Assembly: GCF_040802235.1 (NCBI RefSeq)
Contig: NC_133172.1
Span: 58,225,613-58,289,612, forward strand
Direction of reading: 5' to 3'
DNA from: Manis javanica
Taxonomy: Eukaryota; Chordata; Mammalia; Pholidota; Manidae
DNA length: 64,000 nt
Part shown: positions 48,201-57,930 of the stretch, piece after piece
Layout: each line of letters opens with the position of its first letter
Position numbering within the stretch: position 1 is the stretch's first letter
The notes under the pieces: generated by a model
What the model saw: only the letters and a program-made list of their open reading frames with translations
Databases searched by the model: none
Told to the model about the DNA's origin: nothing
Translations under genes and position numbers: made by a program

Positions 48201-51200
48201 GGGCTTTCACAGGAGGAGATACCTTGGACCTAGAAGGGGTGGCTTTAACCAGTTCAGTAGATTTCATTTTTGTCTTGACTCTAAATACAAAACTGAAGGC
48301 CAATGATAAGAGAAGCTGCCATTTTTTGAGAGCTCACTGTGCCAGGCCCTTTGTTAGATGCCTTTCTGTTCTTAGACCCCAGCAAGAGAGGCCCCTATAC
48401 TGTGGGGGCCCTAATCTGGCCTCCCCAGCAGTGTCCCTTCCCCACAAGGTGAGGAGCTAGCTCACAGGGCCATGGGATCATGCCCACCCAGATGGGTGCC
48501 CCCTAGCCCCAACCATGAATGGCTACCTGGGACCTCTGAATCCCCTGCCCATGTAGCCTGGAAACTGCTTCCAGCACCTGCCTCTATCCTGAGGGCCGGC
48601 TATGCCAGACATGTGCCTCCTCAGGCCCATAAGGTCATGCTGGAGGGAGCATCTGTGCAGTGGGAAGGAAAGGGGCACAGACAGATTGCCGGGGCCCAGA
48701 GGCTGGCTCTCATTCTGCTACCCTATTCCAGCTCAGAACTCCAGGGCACCCTAGAATGATAAATTCACGCTCATCCTTGCAGACCGGCACTGGGCAGTAG
48801 CGTCTGCTGCCATGGTGAAGCCGTCTCTGTCCATCTAACGCAGTAGCCACGAGCCAGGTGTGCTATTGAAATCTGGCTAGTGAGCTGAGGAATTGAACGT
48901 GTAATTGTACTAACTTTTAAAATTAAACAGCCACATGTGTTTAGTGGTTGCCACAGAGGACAGGACAGTTCCACACCATTTATGAAGGTCTGTGTGTCAA
49001 GGTAGGGAGAGAGAATGGTATTTCACTTAACAATTCACTTGCTCTGTTTAGATATAGGGTTAGTGGACTTCTACCCTTGTCCTGGGTCCTGCAAGTTTTA
49101 AGGGCTATCAGTTGCTTTGCATGCTTCTCCCCTAACCCACATGACACTCCTCCAATTTGCTTATTAACCCTATGACTGCAGATGAGAGAGTAACTTGCCC
49201 AACATCACAGAATTATCCACGGGATTTGAGGTGGGATTTGAATGCATGCCTTTCTGGCTTCAAGTTACTAATCACAATGTGTCTGGCCCTGGCCCAGGTG
49301 TTTTCATAACCATTGCTTAATTTAATCTTAACTGTAATCCTCAAACACAGGTCAAAATCTCCCTTGTGCACACCACCCATCCAAAAGGTATGAATTCCTC
49401 CCCCTCATATCTTATAAATAAGGAATCAGGCTCAGGGAGGCTGGAGGCCTGCTCAGGTTCCTATAGAAGACCTTGGACAGATTTCAAACCTGGGACTGCC
49501 AGACTCCAAAGCCAGGGTTTGGGGGGATTACTGAGATTAATGCTTCTCATGGGAGTTGCTTCAAGTTTAGGGATTGCAAAGCAAACCTGTAGGATTTTGT
49601 TGAATTCTGGCTGGAAAGTGATTTCTTCCCAAAGCTGAGCATGTTGGCTGCCAAAGGAGCCGAGTCATGTTTGTTACTGCTGTGCATGGAAAAATTCAGT
49701 TTATCCCTCAACCAGTCTGACCAGTTTCAAGCTGGGGTTATAAGCCACCTCTGCACATCGCCTCCCTGAGAATCAAGCCCAGGCCATGCACAAGAGGCCT
49801 GTTGCTGTCATGTGACTAGCAAGGCACCAGGCAGGGCCTCTCACTGTTTTGTGGTGGTGCAGATGGAGGCACTCAGCTGTTTATAAGACACTGCCCATGT
49901 GCCAGGCACTGGGCAACTTTTTCATGCAGTTTATCTCCTTTAATTCTTACAACTATCCTGCAAAGTCCATGTTTTGTGCCTTGACAATTGGAGGAAAAAT
50001 GTATTGCATCTATGCATTCACCCATTCGTCCAGAAATTACTTCCTGGGAGCTATGCACCACACACTGAAAATCTGTTCCCTGACTTCATGGGGAAGACAT
50101 GCTCCCATAAAAAAAAGGAGCAGTGCCATACAGAAGATAATCATAGCTTGGGCCAAATGCCTTGAAGACACTGCAGATTGAGTTGTTAGGGAAGGGGGAT
50201 ACAGCACGGGCCAGCCTCAGGGCCTTTGCACCTACTTTGCCCTCTGCCTGCGATGTTCTTGTTTCTAAGCAGAAAGTCACAGTATGAAGGGCCCAGGTTC
50301 TGCTTCCCTCTGTGTGGCCTTGCGCAAGCCACTTTCCTTCTGTGGGCCTCGGTATCCTCTTTTGTGAATTGAGAAATAGGACTAAACAAATCTCAAAGGA
50401 CCCCTTAGTTCAACTGTCGGGCTATTTTGATTTTTCTCCCATTCCCAGCAAAAAGCTGCTATTGTCCAAATAGCTTTGTTTTGATTATAAAAACCCATTT
50501 TGGAAAATTTGGAAAGTAGAGAAAAGTTTAAATGAGAAGGAGTCAGTCGTAACAATAATTCTTCCACCCTCACCCCACTGTAAACTCCATGAAGGCAGGG
50601 ATTCATGTTGCTCATTTCCCTCTGGCGCCTAATCTGAACTCACACCCCCACACTAGTTGTGGTAATGTAATAATAATAATAATAATAAACATAGCATCAA
50701 TGGCAGCCAACATATATCTAGTGATCAGGCTCTCTTTTAAACCATTTGGGTGGATTATTTTATTTAATCTGCTCAATAGCTCGGAGAGAATATAACATTT
50801 CCATGACATCTACACTATATCATCATTACAGAAGAGGAAACTGAACTTCAGACATACTATATAACTTGCTCAAGACCCCATAGCTAGTATGGAGGGAAAC
50901 AGAGTTGTAGATGCTCAGTAACTATTTCCTGAATTGTGCTAAGTCCCTCTCCTGGGTGATGGTAAGGTACTGAACAGAGCACACTGATCATAACTTGAGA
51001 CCAAGGGATGCCTTTGATAGATATTTTCCTCCCCACCAATTTTTATTGCATATCTGTTTTCATTTTCGCAGTGAAACATTTTCATAGGAGGAAATACAGA
51101 AAGTGCAGATAAGCATAGAAAAAGAAATGAAAGTCCCATAATCCCATTGCCTGCCCAAATTAATATTTGGTATATTTCTCCCAGGCTTTTTAAATGAATT

Positions 51201-54200
51201 AATTAATTTTTAAAAATCTTGTCGAGCTCAGATAGCGTATGCAATTTACTCTGCTGTTTTCCTCACTCAGGATTCTACCATGCGCATTTCCCATGTTATT
51301 TGCTCTTTGTAAGCACCCTTGTAATGACTGATGCAGCCTTTTACAGGTGAATCATCCAGTTATTTAAAAAGTGAGCATTTATAAGTGTATTAATTTCACT
51401 TGTGAGGGATGAGGCCGCCCAGAATAGGAAAAAAGAGCCATGGCTCCAGGGGCCCCATGCGACCACCTGCCCTGGGGGAGTCACTTCAGGTTACCTAATT
51501 GTTAACTAAGAATGAGAATATTAATGATAAAACAGACGCTTTCTGTAGTTAATGTAAGGCAAGAACAGAATGACACACGCTAAACAGTATTTCAACGCGC
51601 TCAGTAAAGCTGGTGTTCGCTCTGTGTAACACATTTCTTTTTTTTTGGAAAATCGATTCTTGCAGAAAGCAGATGTGGGCTCAAATTTAATCAAAGTGGC
51701 ATCCACCACAGCAAGAGCCCTGAAGGAAAAAGATGACCAAGTCTACTGCCAGCCGGAGGTGCTTTACGAAGGTAAAATGCATCCTCTCTCCCTATGTTTA
51801 GGGAAGGGGCAGAGTGTCATGAAGACCCCCAAGGCCTCTTTATACAATACCTCCTTTGGATGTGGAAGAGCTATGCATGGACAAGAGACAAAGAGGAATG
51901 CCCTAGGGAAAAGCATCTGGGTGCTGGGGGGGTGGTCAGTGGCCCGGAAGACTTTCATGGCCGTCTTCTATAAATGCTGCAATTTATTGGACGCTGACTT
52001 TCTGAACAGGTACAGCAAGCTTGGGTTTCTGCTGCTCCACATTCAGAATACCCTGCAGGACAGGTGCCATCAGCCCCAGCCTATGGGGAGCAGGCTGGGC
52101 TCAGAAAGGTGGGGCCACACACAGAATGTCACCCCTCAAACAGAAAACACACCAGAGCAGGGCTTCTTGACCTGGGTGCCACTGGTACCTGGGGCCTGGC
52201 CATTCTCTGAGGTGGGGGCCATCCCAGCTACTGTAGGATGTCCAGTACCATCCCTGGCTTCTACCCATTAAGTGCTGGGGGCACCCCCACCTTGAATCAG
52301 AACAACCAGAAGTATGTCCAGACATTGCCAATGTCCCATGGGGGGCACCACCCCTCTGACTGAGAGCTGCTACCCTAGAATATGAGCCCGTGAGGCAGGG
52401 ACCATGTTTCTGGGCTCTGGGTATCATCAGTATGTGACAAAAGTCTGGTTTAGAGTGGTCTGGGCTCATCACTTAAGCTGCCCAAGGACACTCAGCTAGA
52501 GTGGCACAGCACGACTCCACACTGGAGGGCCTCGCGCCCCACAGCAGCCACCCCAGTGCCAGGGTCAGGTGTCTGGAAGGACACAGTTCTGGGGACTTGC
52601 CTAGGACAGTCTTGGATTGCTCATGAGGACCCTTCTGTAAAGCGTGTGCCATGGGTCCTGCAGTGGGTTCTGTGTGGCACCCCACTGGAGTCTTCAGAAG
52701 GGAATATGTGGTCTTAGGCATCCGCTTCCATCTCCACTCACCTACCCCATTGTATGGGCAGATGGAGGCTTAAAACATCAGGTCTTTTTGTTTTGGAGAG
52801 GAGAACTGTTTATTTTAGCAATCTTCAGCAAGACTGAAAAGTATGACAGCAGACAAACCCCTCATCAGGGCTCCACCCGTGAAGTCCCTCAGCTCTCAGG
52901 ACCACATGGCGTACGTTGGCGCTCTTAGGCCTTCTCAGACAGCCTCTCATTCTCTCAACAGTCTTATCCTGTGCCTGTTCACATTAGATGAGTTCACACA
53001 CATAAAGGGCCTTGGTTAGGGCCTGACCCATAGCAAGAATCCAGCAAAAGGTGACTGTTATCAGGACACTGGCTGTATCATCCTTGCTTTAGAGCTGAGA
53101 ACAGCAAAGCTAAGAATAACTTGATCACTTACTCAAAGATAGGCAGCAGAGCCAGAATCTGAACCCAGATTTCTTGGACTTGAAAAATGCTTAACCTCTG
53201 TATTTATAGTTTTATGGAATGTGTATACCATACAATCTAGAATGTTCTGAAATGGCTTCTTCCACTTAACGGATGTAGGCTGAGAGTTTTCTCACATCCT
53301 AAAAATTCCTCAAGAGCATGGCCTTAATAGCCACACAGAATTTGCAGGGATGGGTCGTATTTTACTTAATCAAGTGCTTATAGCCTCTCATTTACAGGGT
53401 GGAGGAAAGGGGGATCCAGGAGCATCATGGGAAGTTTCCAGCCTGCTCTGGCTCAACTGGGCACCTTTTTCTGATTTAAGTATGTGGGTGGCCCTCCTCC
53501 TCACATTCAGCTCGACCTTCCCCTTGGAAGTGTCATCATTACTTGTCCGTGGGATCAGACACCTGCCCACTGACACAGTCCATGCCCCTAGAGCCCCACT
53601 GAGCTGACACCGTTTAGGCCGTGGGCCCTTCTCAGAAAGCCTTCACATGTCACATGCTTCCATCCCTGCTTCCTATTTCCTTGGATATTGTAAGTTCACT
53701 AGCACATGGCTCCAGCTACCTGGACTATTTCATAAGAGGGGGCTTTCATTTTGGTATTCAGACTGGATGAAATTAAATTTCTTAATCAACACAACAGGCA
53801 TATAGAAATATATATGCATGCACATGGGCAAAATTTTAAGGTCTTTTGGATTACAGAAATAGTAGATATAATGAAAATTTTATATAATGTGAAACTTGGA
53901 ATATACACTATAGAATATAAGCTATAAGGAATTTATAACCCTAACAATGCTTCTAAACTTTCTTCATTTATAACATAGTGGAGATATTCTATAACCAGCC
54001 TTTTACACTTCATCTTATGATATGGACACTTTCCAATGTTGTTAAAGTTCTTTGTAAACACTATTTTTACATAAGGTTATTATTGAACTCACATGTTTAT
54101 TTAATTACTCTCCATTGACACCCCTTTCCATGGCTCCAGAAGTATCTTTTCATACCCACACATGAGTACTTTCTTTTTTTAAAGAGTTTTAAGAAAATTT

Positions 54201-57200
54201 CAGTAACCTCTGATTTTGATCATGCAATTCTCTCTGATTTCTATCTCAGATAATTAAAGATGCTTATGCCCTTAAGAACCTAGTGTATCTTACCTTGCTC
54301 CTGAACCCTTTCATAGAGCTCGGGTAATTACCAGAAGTTCTCTCCTCTGGCCCTATGACCGCCCTTGACCCAATCCCAATCCTGAGTCAAGTTCAAGGAT
54401 TCCAGCCTTGGGGGCCAATTTTCATGGAAATGATGCCCAGCCTGCCCGGAGGGCAGATGCTTGCAGTCCTTGAAGATGGGGGTTTCATCAGCTTGACCTT
54501 CTCTCTAGGCTTAGAGCTGCCCCGGATCAATTATGCTCACAACGGGAGGCCATACCGATACGTCTTTGCTGCTGAAGTTCAGTGGAGTCCCATCCCAACC
54601 AAGGTACCCAGTCCCTGTGTGGTCTCGACTGGCTTTCCTGTAAATGATTGTACCTGTCTGCAAAGGTGAATTCTCAGGTTCTCAGACTGAGTGGCCCTGA
54701 GCAGAAAAGGGAGGTCAGGATGGAGATCCCCTTGAAGACAGGGAGTAGGTCAGAGGTAAAGCGGTGATGTGCCCTCCAGGAGAGGGAGCTGATGGGCGGG
54801 GCTCAGGAAAGAGGTCAAGGCTGCAGCTTATCTGTTGATTTCTGTATTGGATATATGTTTACTAAGCACCAACTGTGTGCTACAATTCCCTACTACTATA
54901 GTAGGCCTGGAGGATGAGGAAGTGCACAGGGGGATTCCAATCCCTGCCCTCAGGGAATTTGCCCTCTCAGGCAGAGATAGCTGAAACTTGGAGGGTTTAT
55001 TTTGCCTTTTAAACTACTATTTTCTGAACACTTCCTGTATCCCAGGGACTGTGCTAAATGCTGTACAGAAAGACATCACTTTTCTTTAATATCTTCATTG
55101 TTTAAAATAACAAAATGGAAAATCTGCAAACAGGGAAGAAATGTACAAACAGCAAAAAATTAAGGTTCCCACACACACGTGCACACAACCCAGGTCACTC
55201 CCCACTAAGCCCACACCCTAAGGAGAGGCAGGTCTGTTAGGGATTAAGAAATGTCAGGGACTTGCTCTTTTAAAACATCAGAGGAGTTGTATTATGCTTT
55301 GAATGTTTGCATTAAATATGTCCATTTATTCAAGACATACAAAAGTTGCAGTATAGCGCCAAATGCCAGATAAATTCAGGATTTTTATTTTTATTTGAAT
55401 TCTGTCTGCAGTGCCAGCCATTAGATGGGAGGAAGACCTTTGCTTAGTTGGAGGAGGAAGCTAGCTGCTTTCATTCTGCTGTTATGCTGACCAGAGGTAG
55501 TTGCCACCTGGAGTCTACTTTAGAGGGACTTAGTCCCTGCTCTGTGCACCTTGATGCCTTCCTATTCATGAATGCAGGGAATAAGCGTGCTCTCCCAGTC
55601 ATTCCCATGTCTCTCCTCTTTGGGTGTACAGATACTGAAATATGATGTTCTCACAAAGGCGTCCCTAAAATGGGGAGAGGAGCACTGCTGGCCGGCGGAA
55701 CCCCTATTTGTGCCCATGCCAGGTGCCAAGGACGAGGACGATGGTAAGCTTCCAGGAGGGGAAGCTGGCTTGCTGCCCTCTGATGTGACTACTCCTCAAA
55801 GAGAGACATCATCTGGGGGCAGTGACACCCCCTTCACACAGCTGGTGGAGTCACACTTTGAAGCCCAGGTCCATCTGAGCCCAAAGCTGAGGGCTAGGGA
55901 GTCCCCAAGACCACCCCCACTTCTGACAGCTGTAAGTTCAGGGGTTCCCCAGGCCACCCATCTTCTACAGAAGGACTCACAGAACACACTGAACACTGTT
56001 ACTCTCCTGGTTACAGCTTATTACAGGGAAAGATGCAGAGAGAAAAGGCTCATGGGGTGGAATCCAAGAGAGCGCCACCTGCGGGGCTTCCCCGAGTCCG
56101 GGGGCAGTTGGGGCCGCCCTTACTCCTCCCAACGGCATCTGTGGAGCATTGCCAGCCGGGGAAGCTCATCTGGGCACTGATGGCAGAGCTTTTCAGGGGC
56201 TTGTCATGTAGACATAGTTGACTGTCCATGTGGTTGACTTAGTGTTTAGGCCCTCTGGAATTCAAGCCAACCTGGAGGCCCAAAGTCCCCACCTCAGTCA
56301 CTTTGCTCGGATAGATTATCTGCTGGCTCCAGGTAAATAAAAGACTCTCTTATCAGGCAGGACATTCGGAGGGCTTGGAGGTCACCTCCCAAAGGTCAGA
56401 CCTCCCTCTGAGGGAGATTAAATTGTCACTAGAGGAAGTCCACTTACTTTCTACCAAGCAACACTACCCTCTCCCTGAGTGTAGAATCTTGGTCTTAAAA
56501 TTCATTGCAATGGCTAGGTCAGAATTCTTAACTATCTCTAAGCACTTAACCTTTCCATGGAGCCCTTGAAATGTGTATTTGGGGCCCACTTCATGCTTCC
56601 TACAGGACCAAATGGTCCTTTCCCTCCTTAATTCTGCCTTTGACCCAGAAATGCCTTGCCCACACCCCTGGGGATGTCAGGAGGGTAACTAGAACCATGG
56701 GTGGGGCTGCCCACACCTGCAGGGAGGTCGGGCTGCCCCACTGAGCCTGCCAGCTGCTTCCCTCGGGTGAGAAGGGAGTGGTTTCTCTGTGGGCCTCATC
56801 TTCCCACTGATTGTGCCTGCATGGCATGACCGGAGGGGCCCAGGTCTCTGTCATCTCTGAGGTGGGGGGGTGTTGATACCACGGCCTGTGCTGAGGCTGG
56901 CCCCCCACTGGGCTGGGCCAGGGTTTCCCCACCTTCTCCCATGGGCAAGGAGTAGTGCTGTCTTCATTCCACAAAGGAGAGGCTCAGAGAGTGAGATAAC
57001 TTACCCAAGGTCACACACCCAGTGCTCACAGAGAGGGGATTTGAATGCAAGCCATCTGACTTCAACTATGCTTAACTGAAACCCCAGAGGTGTTGGGAGA
57101 AATCATGACTGTTTGCTTATATGCATTGTTTTGTTTAATCCTCTATCTCTCGAGGGTGAATACTTAGAATATTTCCATTTTGCAGACTGGAAAGCTGAAG

Positions 57201-57930
57201 CCACTAGCATGCTGCATGTGCATTAAGTGAATTGGTGCATTCAAATGCCATTTGAGTGCAACTATTCTGAGTTTAGCCAAGTGACATATGTTAGCCTCAG
57301 TGCAGCATCAAACTCATTCTCTATAATAGAAATTTCTAAATAGCAGGAAAAGAGCCAGTCTTCAAAGCATGCAATAATTTACAAAATGCTTTCCTCATTC
57401 ACCGTGCAAGAGAGCCTCTCAGCAACCCCAGGGTAAGGAGGATTATCCTTGATCTACGAATGAAGAGACTGAGGTTCAGAGAGACCAAGGGACTGGCCCA
57501 GCCAGGGCTGGAACCAGGTCTTCTGATTCCCAGTTCCCTGGCCTTTCCCTTCTGCTCACATCGAATATCAAATACACTTCCCTTCTGTTTTGATTACTTA
57601 CACTCAAAGAGGACAGGCATACAGAGCTGAGAAACACCCTCCAACTGGAGGAAGTTCAAGGTAACACTTTTACAAAGTGTCTCTTCTTTTTTCCCCAAAG
57701 GAATTATCTTATCAGCTATTGTCTCTACGGATCCCCAAAAGCCACCTTTTCTGCTTATCCTGGATGCCAAAACTTTTACAGAACTGGCTCGCGCATCTGT
57801 TGATGTTGAGATGCACCTGGATCTCCATGGGTTATTCATCCCGGACACAGACTGGGCTGCAAGGAAGCAGGTCCCTTCCCAGGAAGAGCAGGACGGGGCT
57901 TCAAATGGCCCTGGGGCCCCACAGACCTGA
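28012..57930 (+). CDS. BCO1: BCO1, beta-carotene 15,15'-dioxygenase, complete (11 coding exons, 543 aa)
   Basis: The cytosolic non-haem iron(II) enzyme of this family cleaves beta-carotene at the central 15,15' double bond to two retinal molecules, the first step of vitamin A formation from plant carotenoids. Joining 28012-28075, 31797-31925, 36174-36303, 37825-37972, 39563-39710, 41901-42112, 44597-44854, 51666-51771, 54509-54603, 55632-55743 and 57701-57930 gives 1632 nt with one open frame and GT/AG at every intron. The product belongs to the carotenoid oxygenase (RPE65) family, a seven-bladed propeller. The four iron ligands are His172, His233, His305 and His510, and second-shell Glu140, Glu401 and Glu453 are present. 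The PDPCK motif is at 99-103. Human BCO1 has 547 residues; the four missing ones lie after Glu207. No lesion was seen, so the enzyme should be functional. The start codon has a good Kozak context (GCCATGG). Confidence 0.97.
29325..29505 (+). mobile_element. MER20-like hAT-Charlie element
   Basis: GCATCACCTGAGCACTTGGC, ACTGAGTCAGATACTTGG, AATCTGTGTTTCCACAAGCC and a GAGAGCCACTGC end match the MER20 plan. Confidence 0.6.
30255..30415 (+). mobile_element. Old L1M 3' UTR end
   Basis: GGGAATGTTCTGAAATTAGT, CACAACACTGTGAATGTAT and AAATGGTAGATTTTATGTTA, followed by an A-rich end. Confidence 0.8.
31030..31385. mobile_element. MER5-like hAT-Charlie DNA transposon
   Basis: AACAGCCACATTCTAAAAAG, AACAGGTGAAATTAATTTTA, TACTTACAGCACATCTCAGT and TACCATATTGGACAGC. 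Same plan as 1926-2245. Confidence 0.65.
31797..31925 (+). CDS. BCO1: BCO1 coding exon 2
   Basis: Acceptor TCTGTCCACAG, donor GACG|GTAAGA, phases 1 and 1. Encodes the conserved stretch [20 protein letters not shown] and GLALLHSF, the first propeller strands of the carotenoid oxygenase fold. Confidence 0.97.
32947..33012. repeat. (GT)10 microsatellite within a perfect 13-bp inverted repeat
   Basis: ACATATGTGTGTA at 32947-32959 and its exact reverse complement at 33000-33012 flank 40 bp that include ten GT units (32981-33000). The whole could fold as a hairpin. Confidence 0.9.
34045..34140 (+). repeat. MIR SINE
   Basis: CACTCACTAGCTGTGTGGCT and CAACCTCTCTGTGCCTCAAT are the MIR core region. 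Confidence 0.85.
34810..35060 (+). repeat. L2 LINE fragment
   Basis: CTCATTCCTCCTCCTGAGCC, CCAGGCCTTTGCTTTCAGAC and CTTCCATGAAGCCTCTCCTG follow the L2 3' region. Confidence 0.55.
35140..35570 (+). mobile_element. ERVL-MaLR-type LTR
   Basis: GTCTTTGCAGATGTGATCAA, CTTGATTCCAGCCCCATGAG and GTAATTTGTTACAGCAGC with a GGAAACAAATACAA end. Same family plan as the LTR at 19690. Confidence 0.7.
36174..36303 (+). CDS. BCO1: BCO1 coding exon 3
   Basis: Acceptor TCTCTTTCAG, donor CCAA|GTAACT. Enters in phase 1 and leaves in phase 2. Carries the vertebrate-family motif PDPCK at residues 99-103 within [12 protein letters not shown]. Confidence 0.97.
36304..37824. other. BCO1: BCO1 intron 3
   Basis: An L1M fills 36480-36940. 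The rest appears unique; a TGACGTCA octamer lies at 37122-37129. Confidence 0.6.
36480..36940 (+). mobile_element. Old L1M ORF2 end and 3' UTR
   Basis: CTGGTGGGAGAGCAATTTGG, CATTCCCTTCAATCTAGAAA and the later ATGATTTATTTTGTGTACCG region match a plus-strand L1M tail. Confidence 0.7.
37825..37972 (+). CDS. BCO1: BCO1 coding exon 4
   Basis: Acceptor TTCCTCCACAG, donor GAGAAG|GTAACA. Enters in phase 2 and leaves in phase 0. Includes [16 protein letters not shown] and second-shell Glu140 in TETNYI. Confidence 0.97.
37973..39562. other. BCO1: BCO1 intron 4
   Basis: Holds a reversed MaLR-type LTR at 38168-38545. The remaining sequence is not recognised. Confidence 0.6.
38168..38545 (-). mobile_element. 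ERVL-MaLR-type LTR
   Basis: CCTAGGGCTACTATAACCAA, CTCTGGAGGCTGGAAGTCTA, GGTTCTCACCATCCTTGGGG and AATTACATCTACAAAGACTC: the reverse of the LTR family seen at 19690 and 25345, nearly full length. Confidence 0.8.
39563..39710 (+). CDS. BCO1: BCO1 coding exon 5 (iron ligand His172)
   Basis: Acceptor ATTTTGCAG, donor GCCAG|GTAGCT, leaving in phase 1. Encodes [15 protein letters not shown], whose first histidine (172) is the first iron ligand, and ends KIPATVP. Confidence 0.97.
39711..41900. other. BCO1: BCO1 intron 5
   Basis: Mostly unique; a MER20 lies at 41335-41472 and a CCAT/CCTT simple tract at 39976-40008. Long open frames near 40670-41131 have no motif. Confidence 0.6.
41335..41472 (+). 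mobile_element. MER20 hAT-Charlie element
   Basis: CATCACCGGGGAGCTTGGTG, GAAATGCAGAACCTCGAGCT and AGATGATCCACATGCATGTT follow MER20. Confidence 0.7.
41901..42112 (+). CDS. BCO1: BCO1 coding exon 6 (iron ligand His233; four-residue loss at start)
   Basis: Acceptor TTTTCTCTAG, donor GACAAG|GTAAGG, leaving in phase 0. The exon starts [11 protein letters not shown], whereas human BCO1 has four more residues (KKQG) between EG and KSPWKH. The frame is kept. SPSYYHSFG supplies the second iron ligand, His233 (237 in human). Confidence 0.95.
42590..42705. repeat. TGTA/TATG-rich simple tract
   Basis: Irregular TGTGTA, TACATG and TATATG units over about 115 bp. Confidence 0.8.
42985..43470 (+). repeat. 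L2 LINE, long 3' fragment
   Basis: TCCAAATAAGATCCAAAGGC, ACGGCCTGGAATGTTCTTCC, TATAAGCTCCACGAAAGGAA and GTTTGTGGAGTGACTGAGT run in the order of the L2 3' end over nearly 500 bp. Confidence 0.85.
44387..44402. repeat. (ACAG)n microsatellite
   Basis: Four ACAG units in a row. Confidence 0.8.
44597..44854 (+). CDS. BCO1: BCO1 coding exon 7 (iron ligand His305)
   Basis: Acceptor TTCTTTCAG, donor GACAAG|GTAAGA, phase 0 at both ends, 86 codons. Includes [14 protein letters not shown] with iron ligand His305 (counting the second His; human residue 309) or His304 (human 308). The established ligand corresponds to human His308, so residue 304 is the stricter assignment. Confidence 0.95.
45169..45198. 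repeat. (TA)n microsatellite
   Basis: About fifteen TA units, preceded by shorter TA runs at 45142-45160. Confidence 0.95.
45270..45720 (-). mobile_element. Old L1M 3' end
   Basis: AGTATACAATTCAGTGGCTT, GTTGTGCAATGAATGCCACA, CAACCACCACTGCACTTTCT and GTTTCAAGGTTCATCTGTGT: a reversed L1M tail. Confidence 0.8.
45930..46150 (-). repeat. MIR-family SINE
   Basis: TTACAGATGAAGAAACTGAG and GGTCACACAGCCCAGAGTGG are MIR read in reverse, with the GTACCAGGTACTTTGCTAAG end. Confidence 0.85.
48784..48969. mobile_element. MER5A hAT-Charlie DNA transposon
   Basis: GTGCTATTGAAATCTGGCTA, TAAAATTAAACAGCCACATG and the end GGACAGGACAGTTCC match MER5A across about 185 bp. Confidence 0.7.
49160..49265 (-). repeat. 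MIR SINE fragment
   Basis: GAGTAACTTGCCCAACATCA and GGATTTGAGGTGGGATTTGA are MIR read in reverse. Confidence 0.7.
50265..50395 (+). repeat. MIR SINE
   Basis: GTGTGGCCTTGCGCAAGCCA and GGGCCTCGGTATCCTCTTTT follow MIR. L2-like pieces lie on either side (50190-50260 and 50550-50630), suggesting the MIR sits inside an older L2. Confidence 0.7.
50668..50688. repeat. (TAA)n microsatellite
   Basis: Seven TAA units in a row. Confidence 0.95.
50700..50910 (-). repeat. MIR-family SINE
   Basis: CATTACAGAAGAGGAAACTG and AACTTGCTCAAGACCCCATA are the reversed MIR core. Confidence 0.75.
51030..51380 (-). mobile_element. Old L1M 3' end
   Basis: CACCAATTTTTATTGCATAT, AAAGTCCCATAATCCCATTG and CATTTCCCATGTTATTTGCT resemble the reversed 3' end of an L1M; it stops about 285 bp before BCO1 exon 8. 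Confidence 0.55.
51666..51771 (+). CDS. BCO1: BCO1 coding exon 8
   Basis: Acceptor GATTCTTGCAG with a rather weak pyrimidine tract, donor GAAG|GTAAAA. Enters in phase 0 and leaves in phase 1. Encodes [17 protein letters not shown] and CQPEVLYE. Confidence 0.96.
51772..54508. other. BCO1: BCO1 intron 8
   Basis: Contains an old DNA-type repeat at 52155-52375, MIR-like sequence around 53080-53190 and A/T-rich, possibly L1-derived sequence at 53800-54080. No exon was recognised. Confidence 0.6.
52155..52375 (+). repeat. Ancient mammal-wide interspersed repeat (DNA-transposon type, family uncertain)
   Basis: CTGTAGGATGTCCAGTACCA, CCATCCCTGGCTTCTACCCA, TATGTCCAGACATTGCCAAT and GTCCCATGGGGGGCACCACC follow a well-known mammalian repeat that I recall as mariner-like. 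The name is not certain. Confidence 0.5.
54509..54603 (+). CDS. BCO1: BCO1 coding exon 9
   Basis: Acceptor TTCTCTCTAG, donor ACCAAG|GTACCC. Encodes [19 protein letters not shown] (second-shell Glu401) and VQWSPIPTK. Confidence 0.96.
54604..55631. other. BCO1: BCO1 intron 9
   Basis: MIR- or L1-like fragments may occur around 54830-55150 but are too diverged to name. Nothing else was recognised. Confidence 0.5.
55632..55743 (+). CDS. BCO1: BCO1 coding exon 10
   Basis: Acceptor TTGGGTGTACAG, donor GATG|GTAAGC, leaving in phase 1. Encodes [20 protein letters not shown], with Glu453 as second-shell ligand. Confidence 0.96.
56960..57075 (-). repeat. MIR SINE
   Basis: AACTTACCCAAGGTCACACA and GGGGATTTGAATGCAAGCCA are reversed MIR. 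Confidence 0.85.
57380..57560 (-). repeat. MIR SINE
   Basis: TCTACGAATGAAGAGACTGA and GGACTGGCCCAGCCAGGGCT are reversed MIR; it ends about 140 bp before BCO1 exon 11. Confidence 0.75.
57701..57930 (+). CDS. BCO1: BCO1 coding exon 11, stop codon (iron ligand His510)
   Basis: Acceptor TTTTCCCCAAAG. Encodes [20 protein letters not shown] and the DLHGLF motif with iron ligand His510 (human 514), then a variable acidic/polar tail ending GAPQT and TGA at 57928-57930. The tail is the least conserved part of the protein, as in other mammals. Confidence 0.96.

Larger units (their letters stand above)
44855..51665. other. BCO1: BCO1 intron 7, the longest intron (6.8 kb)
   Basis: A mosaic of L1M, MIR, MER5 and simple repeats listed separately. 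Stretches without recognised elements include 46400-48780. No extra exon was found in either strand. Confidence 0.6.
55744..57700. other. BCO1: BCO1 intron 10
   Basis: Two reversed MIR copies lie in the second half. The open frame running on from exon 10 to 56180 is intronic read-through. No additional exon was recognised. Confidence 0.6.

Noticed and set aside
51645-52271. 208-codon open frame
   Set aside because: It contains BCO1 exon 8 (51666-51771) and then runs into intron 8 by chance after the donor.
55572-56180. 202-codon open frame
   Set aside because: It is BCO1 exon 10 (55632-55743) followed by intronic read-through. An intron-retained isoform cannot be excluded but nothing supports it.
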